A DNA stretch of 64,000 nt from Hahella sp. (GTDB taxonomy: Bacteria; Pseudomonadota; Gammaproteobacteria; Pseudomonadales; Oleiphilaceae): the NCBI GenBank assembly GCA_028280065.1, contig JANQMN010000069.1, forward strand, positions 1 through 64,000, read 5' to 3'. The notes under the pieces are model-generated. The model saw only the letters and a program-made list of their open reading frames with translations. It did no database searches and was not told where the DNA came from. Positions 17,424 to 26,326 of this stretch are shown here, one piece after another. The position numbers and the translations under genes were made by a program. Every line of letters starts with the position of its first letter. Position 1 is the stretch's first letter.

Positions 17424-18473
17424 TTAAAGTGAGATGCATTTCCGTTGCCGGTCGCTTTGATAAGCCGCTTCGATGATGCGGATGATAGCGAGGGCCTGGT
17501 CAGCGCTGACCGGCAATGAATTCCGCCCTCTTATCGCACCTGCCGTTTGCTGATAGAAATCTTCATAACCACCGGCAAGTGTTGGCACGATTTCCTGGAT
17601 AGGGGTGCTACCGGCCTGCACAACCAATTGTCCATAATGCTCAGGAGAATCCTCCGCCCATCCCTTGGTTCCGGGATCTTTGCCTTCCCTGAGAAAATCT
17701 TCCTGGGGATCCATGCCGGACTTTATAAACGAACCTTTGTCGCCAAATACCTGAAAGCGAGGTCCTTGCGCGGTGCTGAGGCAATTGCCATGCAAGATGA
17801 CATCGGTATTGGGATAGTTGAGGACCAAATGAAAATGGTCCACCGTCTGTGCACCCTGGCGTTGACAGCGCAGTCGCGCCGCCAAAGACGTAGGCATGCC
17901 GAATAGCCGTAATGCCTGATCAATCAGATGCGAACCCAGGTCGTAAAGAATGCCGGCGCCGGCTTCGTCGCGCTCTCTCCAGCGATCTTTCACCACCGGA
18001 CGATAGCGGTTATAACTGGAATAGAAGGTGTGCACATTTCCCAGTGTTCCTTCCCGCACAAGGTGCTGAACTGTTTGAAAGTCTCCGTCAAACCGCCGAC
18101 TGTGATAGACGGTTAGCTTGAGATGACGGCTGTGCGCTAGGGCAATCAGCTCTTCGCCTTCTTTGCTGTCAATCACAAAGGGCTTTTCCACTACCACATG
18201 TTTGTCGGCTTCCAGTGCCAGCTTTGCCATGGGATAGTGTTCAGCATTCGGTGTTGCGATCACCACAAGCTCGACGTCGCTTTTGGCCAGCATCTCTTCC
18301 AGGCTAGTGAAAACTTTTGCTGAAGGTAGGGCGGTTTTTACTTTATCCGGATTGCCGGAAACGACATAACAAAGGTCTAGATCCCTGACGGCTTTTATAA
18401 CCGGCATTTGAAAGCAGGCACCTGAGATGCCAAACCCCACCAGGCCGGTTTTGATTGGTTGTACTATGTTCAT
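17424..18473 (-). CDS. Gfo/Idh/MocA-family NAD(P)-dependent oxidoreductase
   Basis: A cytoplasmic sugar oxidoreductase of about 349 residues. The Rossmann motif GLVGFGISGACFQMPVI is at the N-terminus, and the substrate-domain motif VEKPF in KHVVVEKPFVID supplies the conserved Lys. DLGSHLIDQALRLFG gives the usual histidine/aspartate region. The start MNIVQPIKTGLVGFG is chosen because the 34 upstream in-frame codons are not family-like. It follows the fused PTS gene after a hairpin-rich gap and precedes UPF0303 and the epimerase. The family includes 1,5-anhydro-D-fructose reductase, which makes 1,5-anhydromannitol. Given the PflD-type enzyme in the divergent operon this is an appealing role, but specificity cannot be read from sequence here. 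Confidence 0.85.
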   Translation of the reverse strand: MNIVQPIKTGLVGFGISGACFQMPVIKAVRDLDLCYVVSGNPDKVKTALPSAKVFTSLEEMLAKSDVELVVIATPNAEHYPMAKLALEADKHVVVEKPFVIDSKEGEELIALAHSRHLKLTVYHSRRFDGDFQTVQHLVREGTLGNVHTFYSSYNRYRPVVKDRWRERDEAGAGILYDLGSHLIDQALRLFGMPTSLAARLRCQRQGAQTVDHFHLVLNYPNTDVILHGNCLSTAQGPRFQVFGDKGSFIKSGMDPQEDFLREGKDPGTKGWAEDSPEHYGQLVVQAGSTPIQEIVPTLAGGYEDFYQQTAGAIRGRNSLPVSADQALAIIRIIEAAYQSDRQRKCISL

Positions 18474-18488
18474 GGCAAAGGTCTGCTG

Positions 18489-18621
18489 AGGTTGACCAAC
18501 GGATTTGATGGTCAACCTAATTGTTAAAATGAAAACTAGTTTGGCACAAGGATGTGCCAACAAAATCGATAGCATAAGCTATTGATTTTGCGAGAAACTG
18601 AAAATCAAAGATTTCAGTTTC
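18489..18621. repeat. Four consecutive stem-loops between ptsA-like and oxidoreductase genes
   Basis: Four unrelated inverted repeats follow one another: arms 18489-18497/18510-18518 (AGGTTGACC, 9 bp), 18541-18548/18553-18560 (TTGGCACA, 8 bp, loop AGGA), 18561-18573/18578-18590 (13 bp including one G-T pair, loop ATAA) and 18594-18603/18612-18621 (GAAACTGAAA, 10 bp). None is followed by a run of T on the minus strand, so they are not standard terminators. On the minus-strand message they would lie between the fused PTS gene and the oxidoreductase gene. They could set a processing or stability boundary, attenuate transcription, or be part of a small RNA. Confidence 0.65.
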
Positions 18622-18695
18622 GACTCCGGAGCGCCGGCCGCCGCGAAACGGCAAGGATGACCTGGGCCGTCACACGGTTTCAGGATAAAAACTCA

Positions 18696-21203
18696 TTACT
18701 GATCGATGACGGCCTGTAGCAGCGTTTCTATTTCTTCACTGCTTGTTGAATCCTGCAGCCTTTGTCTGAAGTCGGCGTGCATGATCTTTCTAGCGAGCTT
18801 GGAAAATATCTTCATATGCTGGTCGCCCGCCGCATGCTTGTTGAGCGTCAACATAATCACGAATTCCGCTTCGTCCTCTCCCCATACTATGGGCTGAGCG
18901 AGTTTCGCCACACTGATGGTGGACTGCTCGATGTGCTCGGACTTGGTATGGGGGATCGCGAATCCAAATCCCAGTCCTGTTGAAAACACATCTTCCCGTG
19001 CCCAGAGGTCGTCTGCCAACTTGTTCGGATAGCGACAGCGTCCTGCCAGGTAGAGATTGTCTGCCAAGGTCTTTATGACTTCCTCTTTGCTGCGCAGATC
19101 CGCGTCGAGAACAATACATTCGGTGCTGATCAACGGGGCATCGCTTTGCGTCATGCGGAATTGCGCACACAGATGCTCCACTTCAAGCGACGTTCTGCAG
19201 GCCATTGCCTTATTAAGCAATTGTCTGCATTCGCGGCTGTCGAGTTTTGCCAAACGCTCCTTGGTTACAGGAATGGAAGGCGCACTCATGGAGATTTCAT
19301 CCAAACCGAGTCCTACCAGGAGTGGCAATACCGAGCCTTTGGCTCCCAGTTCACCGCACAAACCGATCCATTTGCCGTGGCGATGCACTTCCCGAACGAT
19401 GTGATCCAATGCTCTTAAGAAGGCCGGATTGAGACTGTTATAGTTTTTCGTGACCTTCGCATTATCCCGGTCTACTGCCATGAGATACTGGGTGAGGTCA
19501 TTGGAACCGATAGAGAAAAAGTCCACTTCCTCGCAGCACTGGTCAATAATGAAAGCGATGGAAGGTACTTCCAGCATGATGCCGAGCTGAATACTCTCAT
19601 CAAACGGAATCTGCTCCTTGCGAAGCTCTTGTCGGACCTCCGCAAGTACGTCTTTGGTCCAAAGTATTTCTTCCAGGGAAGAAATCATCGGAATCATGAT
19701 CTTCAGCTTACCGTGGGCTGAAGCCCGGAGGATGGATCGTAGCTGCGTCTTGAACAGATCCAGATATTCTTCATAGATCCGAATTGCCCGGTAACCCAGG
19801 AAAGGATTGTTCTCTGCGGGGATCTTCAGGTAATCAACGGGTTTATCGCCACCGATGTCCATGGTGCGGACAATAATCGGCTTATCGTTAGCCGCTTCCA
19901 GGGCCTGGCAAAAGATGTTGTATAACTCGTCTTCATCGGGTTCTGTGGTGCGATCCATGTAAAGCATTTCCGTGCGGAATAAACCAATACCCTCTGCTCC
20001 TTTGTTAAAGGCGGCTTCGGCTTCAATGGAATGGGCGATATTCGCAGCGACTTCCAGTTTAATATCATCGACAGTGGCGCCAGGCTTTTCCCGATAGGCG
20101 GCATAGCGGGCTGCCAGGGTGTCGGCGACACGCTGTTCTTCCTGGTAATAGCGTTCCAGCTCGTTGGTGATTCGGGTCGCCACCAGCCCAAGGTCTGCGT
20201 CAATGAACACCTCTGATCCGGCATAGGGCGCTAGCGAACTCGCTTCGATACCCACCAATGTCGGAATATTAAAGGATCTGGCTAGGATGACGGTATGGGA
20301 AGTCGTGCCGCCGTGGGTCAGGACCAAACCTCTCAGTAAATTTTTGTCTAATTCGAGAAATTGGCTGGGAGTCAGATCGTCAGCCAGACAAATCGAAGGT
20401 TCTGTCAATCCATTGTCGGTCTGGAACTGATGGTCTTCATAGACCAGTTGCAGGAGTTGGAAACAGACGTCCCGAATATCCAGCTCACGTTCGCGAAGGT
20501 AGACACTGGCTGACTTTTGCATCTGCGCACAAAAGTGCTGTGCCGTCGCAATGATCGATTCGGCGGAAGTCTTACCTTTGTCCAGTTCTTGCAATAACCG
20601 GGCGCTGAACTCCTCATCACGGAGAATGGACAAGTGTGCTTCAATAACAGCGGTCGCCGTGCCTTTATCGGACTGTTTTTGCAGCTCCAATGCATGGCGC
20701 AGTCTTTCAAGACCCTGATTGAGCGCCGTTTGCTCTTCATCCGCAGAACGCGCATTGGGTAGGGCGGAGAATGCTTCAAAGTCAATGCCACCCACCTGGA
20801 CCAACTTGCCTCGGCCCTGTCCGCTGCTGACAGTCCGGCCCCGCACCATTTCCGGGTTAAGGTTAGTCAGATTTCTTGGCAGCGCAGGGAATTCACCGTC
20901 ATCCTCGCCGCCGGTTTCAAGTGGTTCGTCGCACTCAGGGAATTCATTTTTAATAAATAGATTCAGCCTTTCAAACGCGGCGTCTTCATCAGCACCCCGA
21001 ATGACTATGGTGCATTCATCCCCGTGTAACGTGTCCGTTCCGATCAGGGACAGCACACTTTTAGCATTCCCGATCTCGCCTGTCCGGGAGTTCTTCCATT
21101 CGATAGTGGAAGTAAATGTATTGCAAATGGTTTCAACGTGACTGGCAGGGCGGGCGTGGACACCGTTTGGCAGTTCACAAGTAAAGGAAAAAGACTGTGC
21201 CAT
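18696..21203 (-). CDS. frwA: Fused PTS protein HPr-EI-EIIA (fructose type)
   Basis: An 835-residue cytoplasmic phosphotransferase protein carrying a complete phosphorelay. HPr comes first with His16 in PNGVHARPAS; enzyme I follows with active His303 in GGTTSHTVILAR and PEP-binding blocks IGLFRTEMLYMDR and FFSIGSNDLTQY; EIIA of the fructose/mannitol class ends the protein with His752 in FGFAIPHTKSEH. The order matches E. coli FrwA/PtsA and FryA. It faces the EIIC-EIIB operon across a shared 400-base upstream region. PEP would energise uptake through the adjacent membrane component without the general PTS proteins. GGAG seven bases before the ATG supports the start. The symbol is by resemblance to the frw cluster. 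Confidence 0.92.
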   Translation of the reverse strand: MAQSFSFTCELPNGVHARPASHVETICNTFTSTIEWKNSRTGEIGNAKSVLSLIGTDTLHGDECTIVIRGADEDAAFERLNLFIKNEFPECDEPLETGGEDDGEFPALPRNLTNLNPEMVRGRTVSSGQGRGKLVQVGGIDFEAFSALPNARSADEEQTALNQGLERLRHALELQKQSDKGTATAVIEAHLSILRDEEFSARLLQELDKGKTSAESIIATAQHFCAQMQKSASVYLRERELDIRDVCFQLLQLVYEDHQFQTDNGLTEPSICLADDLTPSQFLELDKNLLRGLVLTHGGTTSHTVILARSFNIPTLVGIEASSLAPYAGSEVFIDADLGLVATRITNELERYYQEEQRVADTLAARYAAYREKPGATVDDIKLEVAANIAHSIEAEAAFNKGAEGIGLFRTEMLYMDRTTEPDEDELYNIFCQALEAANDKPIIVRTMDIGGDKPVDYLKIPAENNPFLGYRAIRIYEEYLDLFKTQLRSILRASAHGKLKIMIPMISSLEEILWTKDVLAEVRQELRKEQIPFDESIQLGIMLEVPSIAFIIDQCCEEVDFFSIGSNDLTQYLMAVDRDNAKVTKNYNSLNPAFLRALDHIVREVHRHGKWIGLCGELGAKGSVLPLLVGLGLDEISMSAPSIPVTKERLAKLDSRECRQLLNKAMACRTSLEVEHLCAQFRMTQSDAPLISTECIVLDADLRSKEEVIKTLADNLYLAGRCRYPNKLADDLWAREDVFSTGLGFGFAIPHTKSEHIEQSTISVAKLAQPIVWGEDEAEFVIMLTLNKHAAGDQHMKIFSKLARKIMHADFRQRLQDSTSSEEIETLLQAVIDQ

Positions 21204-21600
21204 TGTTCTACTCCAAAAACACCGTTTCGCTCAATCGAAAGACGGATTAAAATTCAACCTATATCGACAATAGGAGTAAAATGGTTTTCCAACTATAGGG
21301 AAATGCTAAGAAATACTGGACTATTGTTGATGATTAGGTGGTTGGTGATCCAGGTCATTCCTTTTGAATAACCTGGGTGACTGGCTGAAAATTGATAACA
21401 CATTGAAAATAAAGGAATATTATTGAAATTTTGATTTGTCTGTCTGAAAAAATGCCGATTAGATCAATATTTTACCGGGATCTTACAAAAGTCCAGTGAA
21501 ATTGATTTTTTTCTACTATCGACAATGTCTGAGTTGTTTCATAGTAAAAATCGACGAAAACAAAACCAACATGAAGACAGCACAACTCAGGAGTGTAAAG
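21204..21600. promoter_or_regulatory. Divergent control region of the PTS/glycyl radical cluster
   Basis: This 397-base gap separates the divergent fused PTS gene and the EIIC gene, and should hold both promoters. It is AT-rich. An inverted repeat TTTCG-N6-CGAAA occurs at 21225-21240, close to the ptsA-like start. I could not find a convincing FNR or CRP box. A strong AGGAG at 21589-21593 serves the EIIC start at 21601. The AraC-type regulator encoded at 28406-29257 is the natural candidate to act here. Confidence 0.45.
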
Positions 21601-22671
21601 ATGAATGAACTAGTCGGCATTCTAAAAAATACTCGGCAACACCTAATGACAGGTGTATCACACATGATTCCTTTCGTGGTAGCGGGAGGCGTTTTGTTAG
21701 CCGCATCGGTAATGATCTACGGCGAAGGTGCCGTGCCACAAGAAGGTACTTGGTTGCACGACTTATTCTTCATCGGCGTTGCCGGATTCCAACTGATGGT
21801 CCCCATCCTGGCAGCTTACATCGGTTATTCCATTGCTGATCGTTCAGCGCTGGCCCCGTCTGCAATCGCCGCTTTTATCGGCGCCAACATGTATAACACC
21901 GGTTTCTTCGGCGCCATCTTTGCCGGGTTGTTAGGCGGTATCGTTGTTTACTACCTTAAAAAGATCAAAGTGCCCAAATTTGCACGCTCTATCATGCCGA
22001 TCTTTGTGATTCCCATCGTAGGTACGTTTATTACAGCAGGTGCCATCGTTTGGGGTATTGGTGAGCCTATTGGCGCGGGTACCGAAGCCTTGACCGGGTT
22101 TCTCAAGGGAATGCAGGATTCCAGTATCGTGCTGTTAGCGATTGTTATGGGACTCATGATTGCATTCGACATGGGCGGACCCGTCAACAAGGTTGCTTAT
22201 GCATTTGTAATTCTCTGTGTCGGTGAAGGTATCTACAACGTTGCCGGTATTAGCTCGGTCGCGGTAGCCGTACCTTCTATCGGTATGGGGCTCGCCACCT
22301 TCCTGAATAGAAAGCTTTATGGTGTCGATGAGCGTGAAGCGGGCCGTGCCTCTATATTAATGGGTACTATGGGTATTACCGAAGGCGCCATTCCTTTCGC
22401 CGCAGCAGATCCTCTACGTGTTCTGCCTTCTATCATGATCGGAACGGCTTGTGGCGCGGTTACCGCAGCAGTACTGGGAGTCAAGAGCTTCGCTGCCTGG
22501 GGTGGTCTGATCGTACTGCCGGTAGTGGAAGGGCGTTTCAGTTTCATCATTGCACTTTTGGTTGGCTCCGCCGTTACCGCCATCATGGTTAACTTCCTCA
22601 AGGCGCGCCGCCCAAAGGTTGAAAAAGAAGAAAAAGAAAGCGACTTGGAATTGGACTTCGAAGTCGGCTGA
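21601..22671 (+). CDS. frwC: PTS fructose-family EIIC permease
   Basis: The inner-membrane sugar-translocating component of a fructose-superfamily PTS, about 356 residues. It starts with the typical amphipathic helix and loop (NTRQHLMTGVSHMIPFVVAG) and contains the conserved loops FDMGGPVNKVAYAF and GITEGAIPFA (GITEGAIPF being the sugar-binding signature), with eight or more hydrophobic segments. The ATG at 21601 has AGGAG at ideal distance; a longer frame from 21496 lacks one. The tail is rich in Glu and Lys (KKKKK-like cluster replaced by VEKEEKESDLELD). EIIB follows after 72 bases, and EIIA is supplied by the divergent fused gene. The likely substrate is a 1,5-anhydrohexitol or similar polyol, by pathway inference. 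Confidence 0.9.
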   Translation: MNELVGILKNTRQHLMTGVSHMIPFVVAGGVLLAASVMIYGEGAVPQEGTWLHDLFFIGVAGFQLMVPILAAYIGYSIADRSALAPSAIAAFIGANMYNTGFFGAIFAGLLGGIVVYYLKKIKVPKFARSIMPIFVIPIVGTFITAGAIVWGIGEPIGAGTEALTGFLKGMQDSSIVLLAIVMGLMIAFDMGGPVNKVAYAFVILCVGEGIYNVAGISSVAVAVPSIGMGLATFLNRKLYGVDEREAGRASILMGTMGITEGAIPFAAADPLRVLPSIMIGTACGAVTAAVLGVKSFAAWGGLIVLPVVEGRFSFIIALLVGSAVTAIMVNFLKARRPKVEKEEKESDLELDFEVG

Positions 22672-22743
22672 TCAAACAATCCGGGCGCGTCAAGCGCCCA
22701 ACCCAAAGCATTTTTCACAACTTATTTTATACAGGTGATTCTT

Positions 22744-23070
22744 ATGAAAAAGATTATCGCAGTTACCGCGTGCCCGTCTGGCGTAGCCCATACCTACATG
22801 GCAGCCGAATCTATTGCTCAAGCGGCCGAGGGAAAAGGTTGGGAATGCAAGGTCGAAACCCAAGGTTCCATCGGTATTGAAAACGAACTCTCCAAAGCTG
22901 ATGTCGATGCCGCAGACCTGGTTATTCTGACCAAGGATATCGGGATTAAGAAAGAAGACCGTTTTGAGGGCAAAACCGTTGTGCGTATTGGTGTAAGCGA
23001 TGCAGTAAAACGCGCCGATGCGGTGATGGCCAAAGTTGAAGCTTTCTTCGCCAAGCAGGCGACAGCCTAA
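22744..23070 (+). CDS. frwB: PTS fructose-family EIIB component
   Basis: A cytoplasmic phosphocarrier of about 108 residues that receives phosphate from EIIA and passes it to the sugar. The active cysteine is Cys10 in AVTACPSGVAHTYMAAE, and KVETQGSIGIEN is the conserved second block. The ATG at 22744 matches the family start. It lies between EIIC and the glycyl radical enzyme gene (15-base gap), so it is within the same operon. A second EIIB is encoded at 28062. Confidence 0.92.
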   Translation: MKKIIAVTACPSGVAHTYMAAESIAQAAEGKGWECKVETQGSIGIENELSKADVDAADLVILTKDIGIKKEDRFEGKTVVRIGVSDAVKRADAVMAKVEAFFAKQATA

Positions 23071-23084
23071 TCAGGGAGAACGTA

Positions 23085-25394
23085 ATGAGTACTGCCCGCA
23101 TTCAACAGCTGAAAACAGATCTTTTTGCAGCGCCTCGTGAGATTTCCCTGGAAAGGGCCTTGCTGTACACCGAAAGTTATCAGCAAACCGAAGGGGAACC
23201 GACGATTATCCGGCGCGCCAAGGCAACGGCCAACGTGTTGGATCAAGTTGCAATTGCCATTCGTAAAAACGAGCTGATCGCGGGCAATCGCACGGTGAAA
23301 CCCCGTGCCGGAATTGTATCGCCGGAAATGGATCCATACTGGATTGCAGAAGAGCTGGATACCATTCACCGCCGTCCTCAGGACAACTTCAAGATTTCTC
23401 CTGAGGACAAGAAAATCTATAGAGAACAGCTCCTGGCTTATTGGCAGGACCGTTCCATGAAAGACTTTATTAACGGCCGGATTCCTGAAGAGATTAAGCA
23501 GGCATCCGCGCAGAAGATCTTTTCCATTAATCAGACGGATAAGGGCCAGGGCCACATTATTATCGACTACCAGAGACTGTTAACCAGAGGGCTCAGAAAA
23601 CTGATCGATGAACTTGATACCCTGGCGGCCACCCAACCGGAAAATCATTTTTTCCAAGCGGTTGCTATTTTGCTCAAGGCAAGTGCGCGCCATATCGGCC
23701 GGTACGAAGCACTAGCCAGGCACGAGGCGCAGCAACAGGAACTACTAGGCAAATTTAACCGCGCCCACGAGCTTCAACGTATCGCGGATATTTCCGCGAA
23801 AATAGCTTTTGAAGCGCCACAGAATTTTTACGAAGCCTGTCAACTGTTTTGGTATATGAATATCATTTTGCAGTATGAATCGAACGCCAGTTCTCTTTCA
23901 CTTGGCAGATTCGATCAATACATGCTGCCATTCTACCAGGCCTCTTTGGATACCGGTGAATCAAAAGAATCACTCCAGGAGTTGTTGGAAAGCCTGTGGA
24001 TTAAGATGAACGATATAGTCCTGTTGCGTTCAACCAACAGCGCCAAGTTTTTTGCCGGTTTTCCCACGGGCTACACCATACTCTTGGGTGGTTTGAATAA
24101 AACCGGGCATAGTGCGGTAAATCCATTGTCATCGGTTTGTCTGGAGGCATATCAAAGCGTTCGGCTCCCTCAGCCTAATCTGGGTGTCAGAGTTAACGAA
24201 CTAATCGATCGTCCTTTCCTGCAGAAGGCTGCAGAAACCATTCGGATGGGAACCGGTATTCCGCAGATATTTAACGATGAGGTTGTCGTTCCCGCGTTTC
24301 TAAATAGGGGAGTGTCCCTGGAAGACGCTCGGGATTATTCAGTCGTCGGTTGCGTTGAATTATCCATCCCCGGCAAGACCTACGGATTGCATGACATCGC
24401 GATGTTTAACCTGCTGAAGGTTATGGAACTTGTTCTTAAACGCAATAAGTCCAACCCCCAAGTTAGCTATGAAGGACTTGTTGCCGAAATAGAGGCGGAT
24501 ATTCGTAAGTATGTAGAACTGATGGTTAAGGGCGCCAATATCTGCGACATAGGGCATCGTGATTGGGCACCGGTGCCTTTGCTTTCATCATTTATCAGCG
24601 ATTGCATCGAAAATGCTAAGGATATTACCGAGGGTGGCAGCCGCTACAACTTTTCCGGTGTACAAGGTATTGGCATCGCTAACCTCTCGGATTCTCTCTA
24701 TGCCCTGAGGCAATATGTGTTCGAAGAAAAGCGGATGGCGTATACCGACTTCATCGCAATGTTGGAAAGCAATTTTGAAAAACCGGACGGAGACAAAGTG
24801 CGCGCCAGGTTGATCAATCGTTATAGCAAATACGGTAACGATGTGGACGAAGTCGATATGATCGGAACCGATCTGCTGGGCCTATTCTGTAAGGAAGTCG
24901 AAACATACGATAATCCTCGCGGTGGCTCATTTACGCCAGGGTCTTATACCGTTTCCGCGCACGTTCCATTAGGGGAAGTGGTTGGCGCCACACCCGACGG
25001 CAGGTATGCCGGAGAACAATTGGCAGACGGTGGTTTGTCCCCGATGTTGGGACAGGATCAACTGGGTCCCACAGCGGTTCTTAAGTCAGTCAGCAAGCTG
25101 GATAACTATCTGCTTTCCAATGGCAGCCTGCTGAACGCCAAGTTTTCGCCGGGAACACTGCAGGGTCAGCAAGGTATCAACAAGCTATGTGATTTCTTGC
25201 ATGCCTTTATGAAACTGAAAATTCAGCATATCCAGTTTAACGTGCTGAATTCGGAAACCCTTAAGAAGGCACAAGAAAATCCTGAAGACTATGCGGGCTT
25301 GGTGGTCAGAGTGGCAGGTTACAGCGCCTTCTTTGTGGAGCTGTCTCGGGAAATCCAGGACGACATCATTCGGCGGACTTCTCATGAACTGTGA
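23085..25394 (+). CDS. pflD: Glycyl radical enzyme, PflD type
   Basis: A 769-residue oxygen-sensitive glycyl radical enzyme. The thiyl-radical cysteine is near residue 422 in SVVGCVELSIPGKTYG, with a single Cys followed by VE rather than the Cys-Cys of pyruvate formate-lyase. The C-terminal glycyl loop is VVRVAGYSAFF (Gly745). Blocks CDIGHRDWAPVPLLSSFISD and YNFSGVQGIGIANLSDSL resemble E. coli PflD as I remember that sequence. E. coli PflD and YbiW were reported to open the ring of 1,5-anhydromannitol- or 1,5-anhydroglucitol-6-phosphate to 1-deoxyfructose 6-phosphate, and I infer that reaction here. The activase gene overlaps its 3' end by 11 bases. Confidence 0.9.
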   Translation: MSTARIQQLKTDLFAAPREISLERALLYTESYQQTEGEPTIIRRAKATANVLDQVAIAIRKNELIAGNRTVKPRAGIVSPEMDPYWIAEELDTIHRRPQDNFKISPEDKKIYREQLLAYWQDRSMKDFINGRIPEEIKQASAQKIFSINQTDKGQGHIIIDYQRLLTRGLRKLIDELDTLAATQPENHFFQAVAILLKASARHIGRYEALARHEAQQQELLGKFNRAHELQRIADISAKIAFEAPQNFYEACQLFWYMNIILQYESNASSLSLGRFDQYMLPFYQASLDTGESKESLQELLESLWIKMNDIVLLRSTNSAKFFAGFPTGYTILLGGLNKTGHSAVNPLSSVCLEAYQSVRLPQPNLGVRVNELIDRPFLQKAAETIRMGTGIPQIFNDEVVVPAFLNRGVSLEDARDYSVVGCVELSIPGKTYGLHDIAMFNLLKVMELVLKRNKSNPQVSYEGLVAEIEADIRKYVELMVKGANICDIGHRDWAPVPLLSSFISDCIENAKDITEGGSRYNFSGVQGIGIANLSDSLYALRQYVFEEKRMAYTDFIAMLESNFEKPDGDKVRARLINRYSKYGNDVDEVDMIGTDLLGLFCKEVETYDNPRGGSFTPGSYTVSAHVPLGEVVGATPDGRYAGEQLADGGLSPMLGQDQLGPTAVLKSVSKLDNYLLSNGSLLNAKFSPGTLQGQQGINKLCDFLHAFMKLKIQHIQFNVLNSETLKKAQENPEDYAGLVVRVAGYSAFFVELSREIQDDIIRRTSHEL

Positions 25395-26295
25395 ATCCAG
25401 CCAAATCATCAGCAGCACGCTTATGGGCCAATCAAGCCAATTAGAGAAGCGGGGCAGGATATTTAATATCCAACGCTATTCGCTGAATGATGGTCAGGGG
25501 ATTCGCACTGTGGTTTTTTTCAAAGGGTGTCCGTTATCTTGTCCATGGTGCTCCAACCCTGAATCACGTGCCTTCGATGTCCAACTGGTTAAAAAGCAAA
25601 GTCGCTGTATCCATTGCCGGGAGTGTGTATTGGATAGGCACGACCTGAGCATGGACGACAAGATCGAAGAATGTCCCAGTGGTGCATTGGAGTACTTGGG
25701 CAAGGACATGACGGTTCAGGAAGTGCTGGAAGAAGTTGAAAAAGACAGCGTCTTTTACCGGACCTCCGGTGGTGGTGTGACGCTGTCGGGTGGTGAAGTC
25801 ATGGCTCAGGCGGAATTTGCCATTGCCCTGGCAAAGGAACTTCGAACATTTGGCTATCCCATCGCCATTGAAACCACCGGTCAGTGCCACCTTCGTCATT
25901 TGCTGTCAATCGGTAAGCTCTGTGATGAAGTGCTGTATGATTTCAAAATCATGGAAGCCAAGCGTGCCAAAGCGGTGACCGGAATCGATTTATCCAGGGT
26001 CCTGAGTAACTTTACCGCTTTGCTGGAAGCCGGGATCAAGGTGATTCCTCGCTTACCCTTGATCCCTGGGCAGACGACGGATGTGCTTAATGTCACTAGA
26101 GTGCTCGCATTCCTCGAACCCTTCGATATACAGGAAATTCACTTGCTGCCTTTTCATCAGTATGGCGCAGGAAAATACGACAATCTAAATATGGCATATG
26201 CGTATAGCGATGTACCCACCCCATCATCGGATGAGATCGCCGCAATTAAGCGCTGGGTAGAATCGGAAGGATATAGAGTCGTTATTGGCGGCTAA
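25384..26295 (+). CDS. pflC: Glycyl radical enzyme activase (radical SAM)
   Basis: This enzyme uses S-adenosylmethionine and a [4Fe-4S] cluster to abstract hydrogen from the glycine of the preceding enzyme. The radical SAM motif is GCPLSCPWCSNPE (CxxxCxxC). A ferredoxin-like insert follows with CIHCRECV and a distal ECPSGALEY, as in GRE activases other than PflA. SGGEVMAQ is the SAM-binding GGE motif. The start is either ATG 25384, overlapping the enzyme gene, or ATG 25423; both lie before the conserved GRIFNIQRYSLNDGQGIRT. The overlap implies translational coupling. Resembles E. coli PflC/YbiY. Substrate is the protein encoded at 23085-25394. Confidence 0.9.
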   Translation: MNCESSQIISSTLMGQSSQLEKRGRIFNIQRYSLNDGQGIRTVVFFKGCPLSCPWCSNPESRAFDVQLVKKQSRCIHCRECVLDRHDLSMDDKIEECPSGALEYLGKDMTVQEVLEEVEKDSVFYRTSGGGVTLSGGEVMAQAEFAIALAKELRTFGYPIAIETTGQCHLRHLLSIGKLCDEVLYDFKIMEAKRAKAVTGIDLSRVLSNFTALLEAGIKVIPRLPLIPGQTTDVLNVTRVLAFLEPFDIQEIHLLPFHQYGAGKYDNLNMAYAYSDVPTPSSDEIAAIKRWVESEGYRVVIGG

Positions 26296-26326
26296 CTCCA
26301 AACTTATTGTTTTTTGGTAAATAGAG

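Noticed and set aside
18541..18560. TTGGCAC as part of a sigma-54 promoter
   Set aside because: No GC element at the right distance; the sequence is explained by an eight-base hairpin.
21460..21480. Possible FNR box near ATCAA upstream of the EIIC gene
   Set aside because: Only one half-site fits; the partner reads GCCGA rather than TTGAC or TTGAT.
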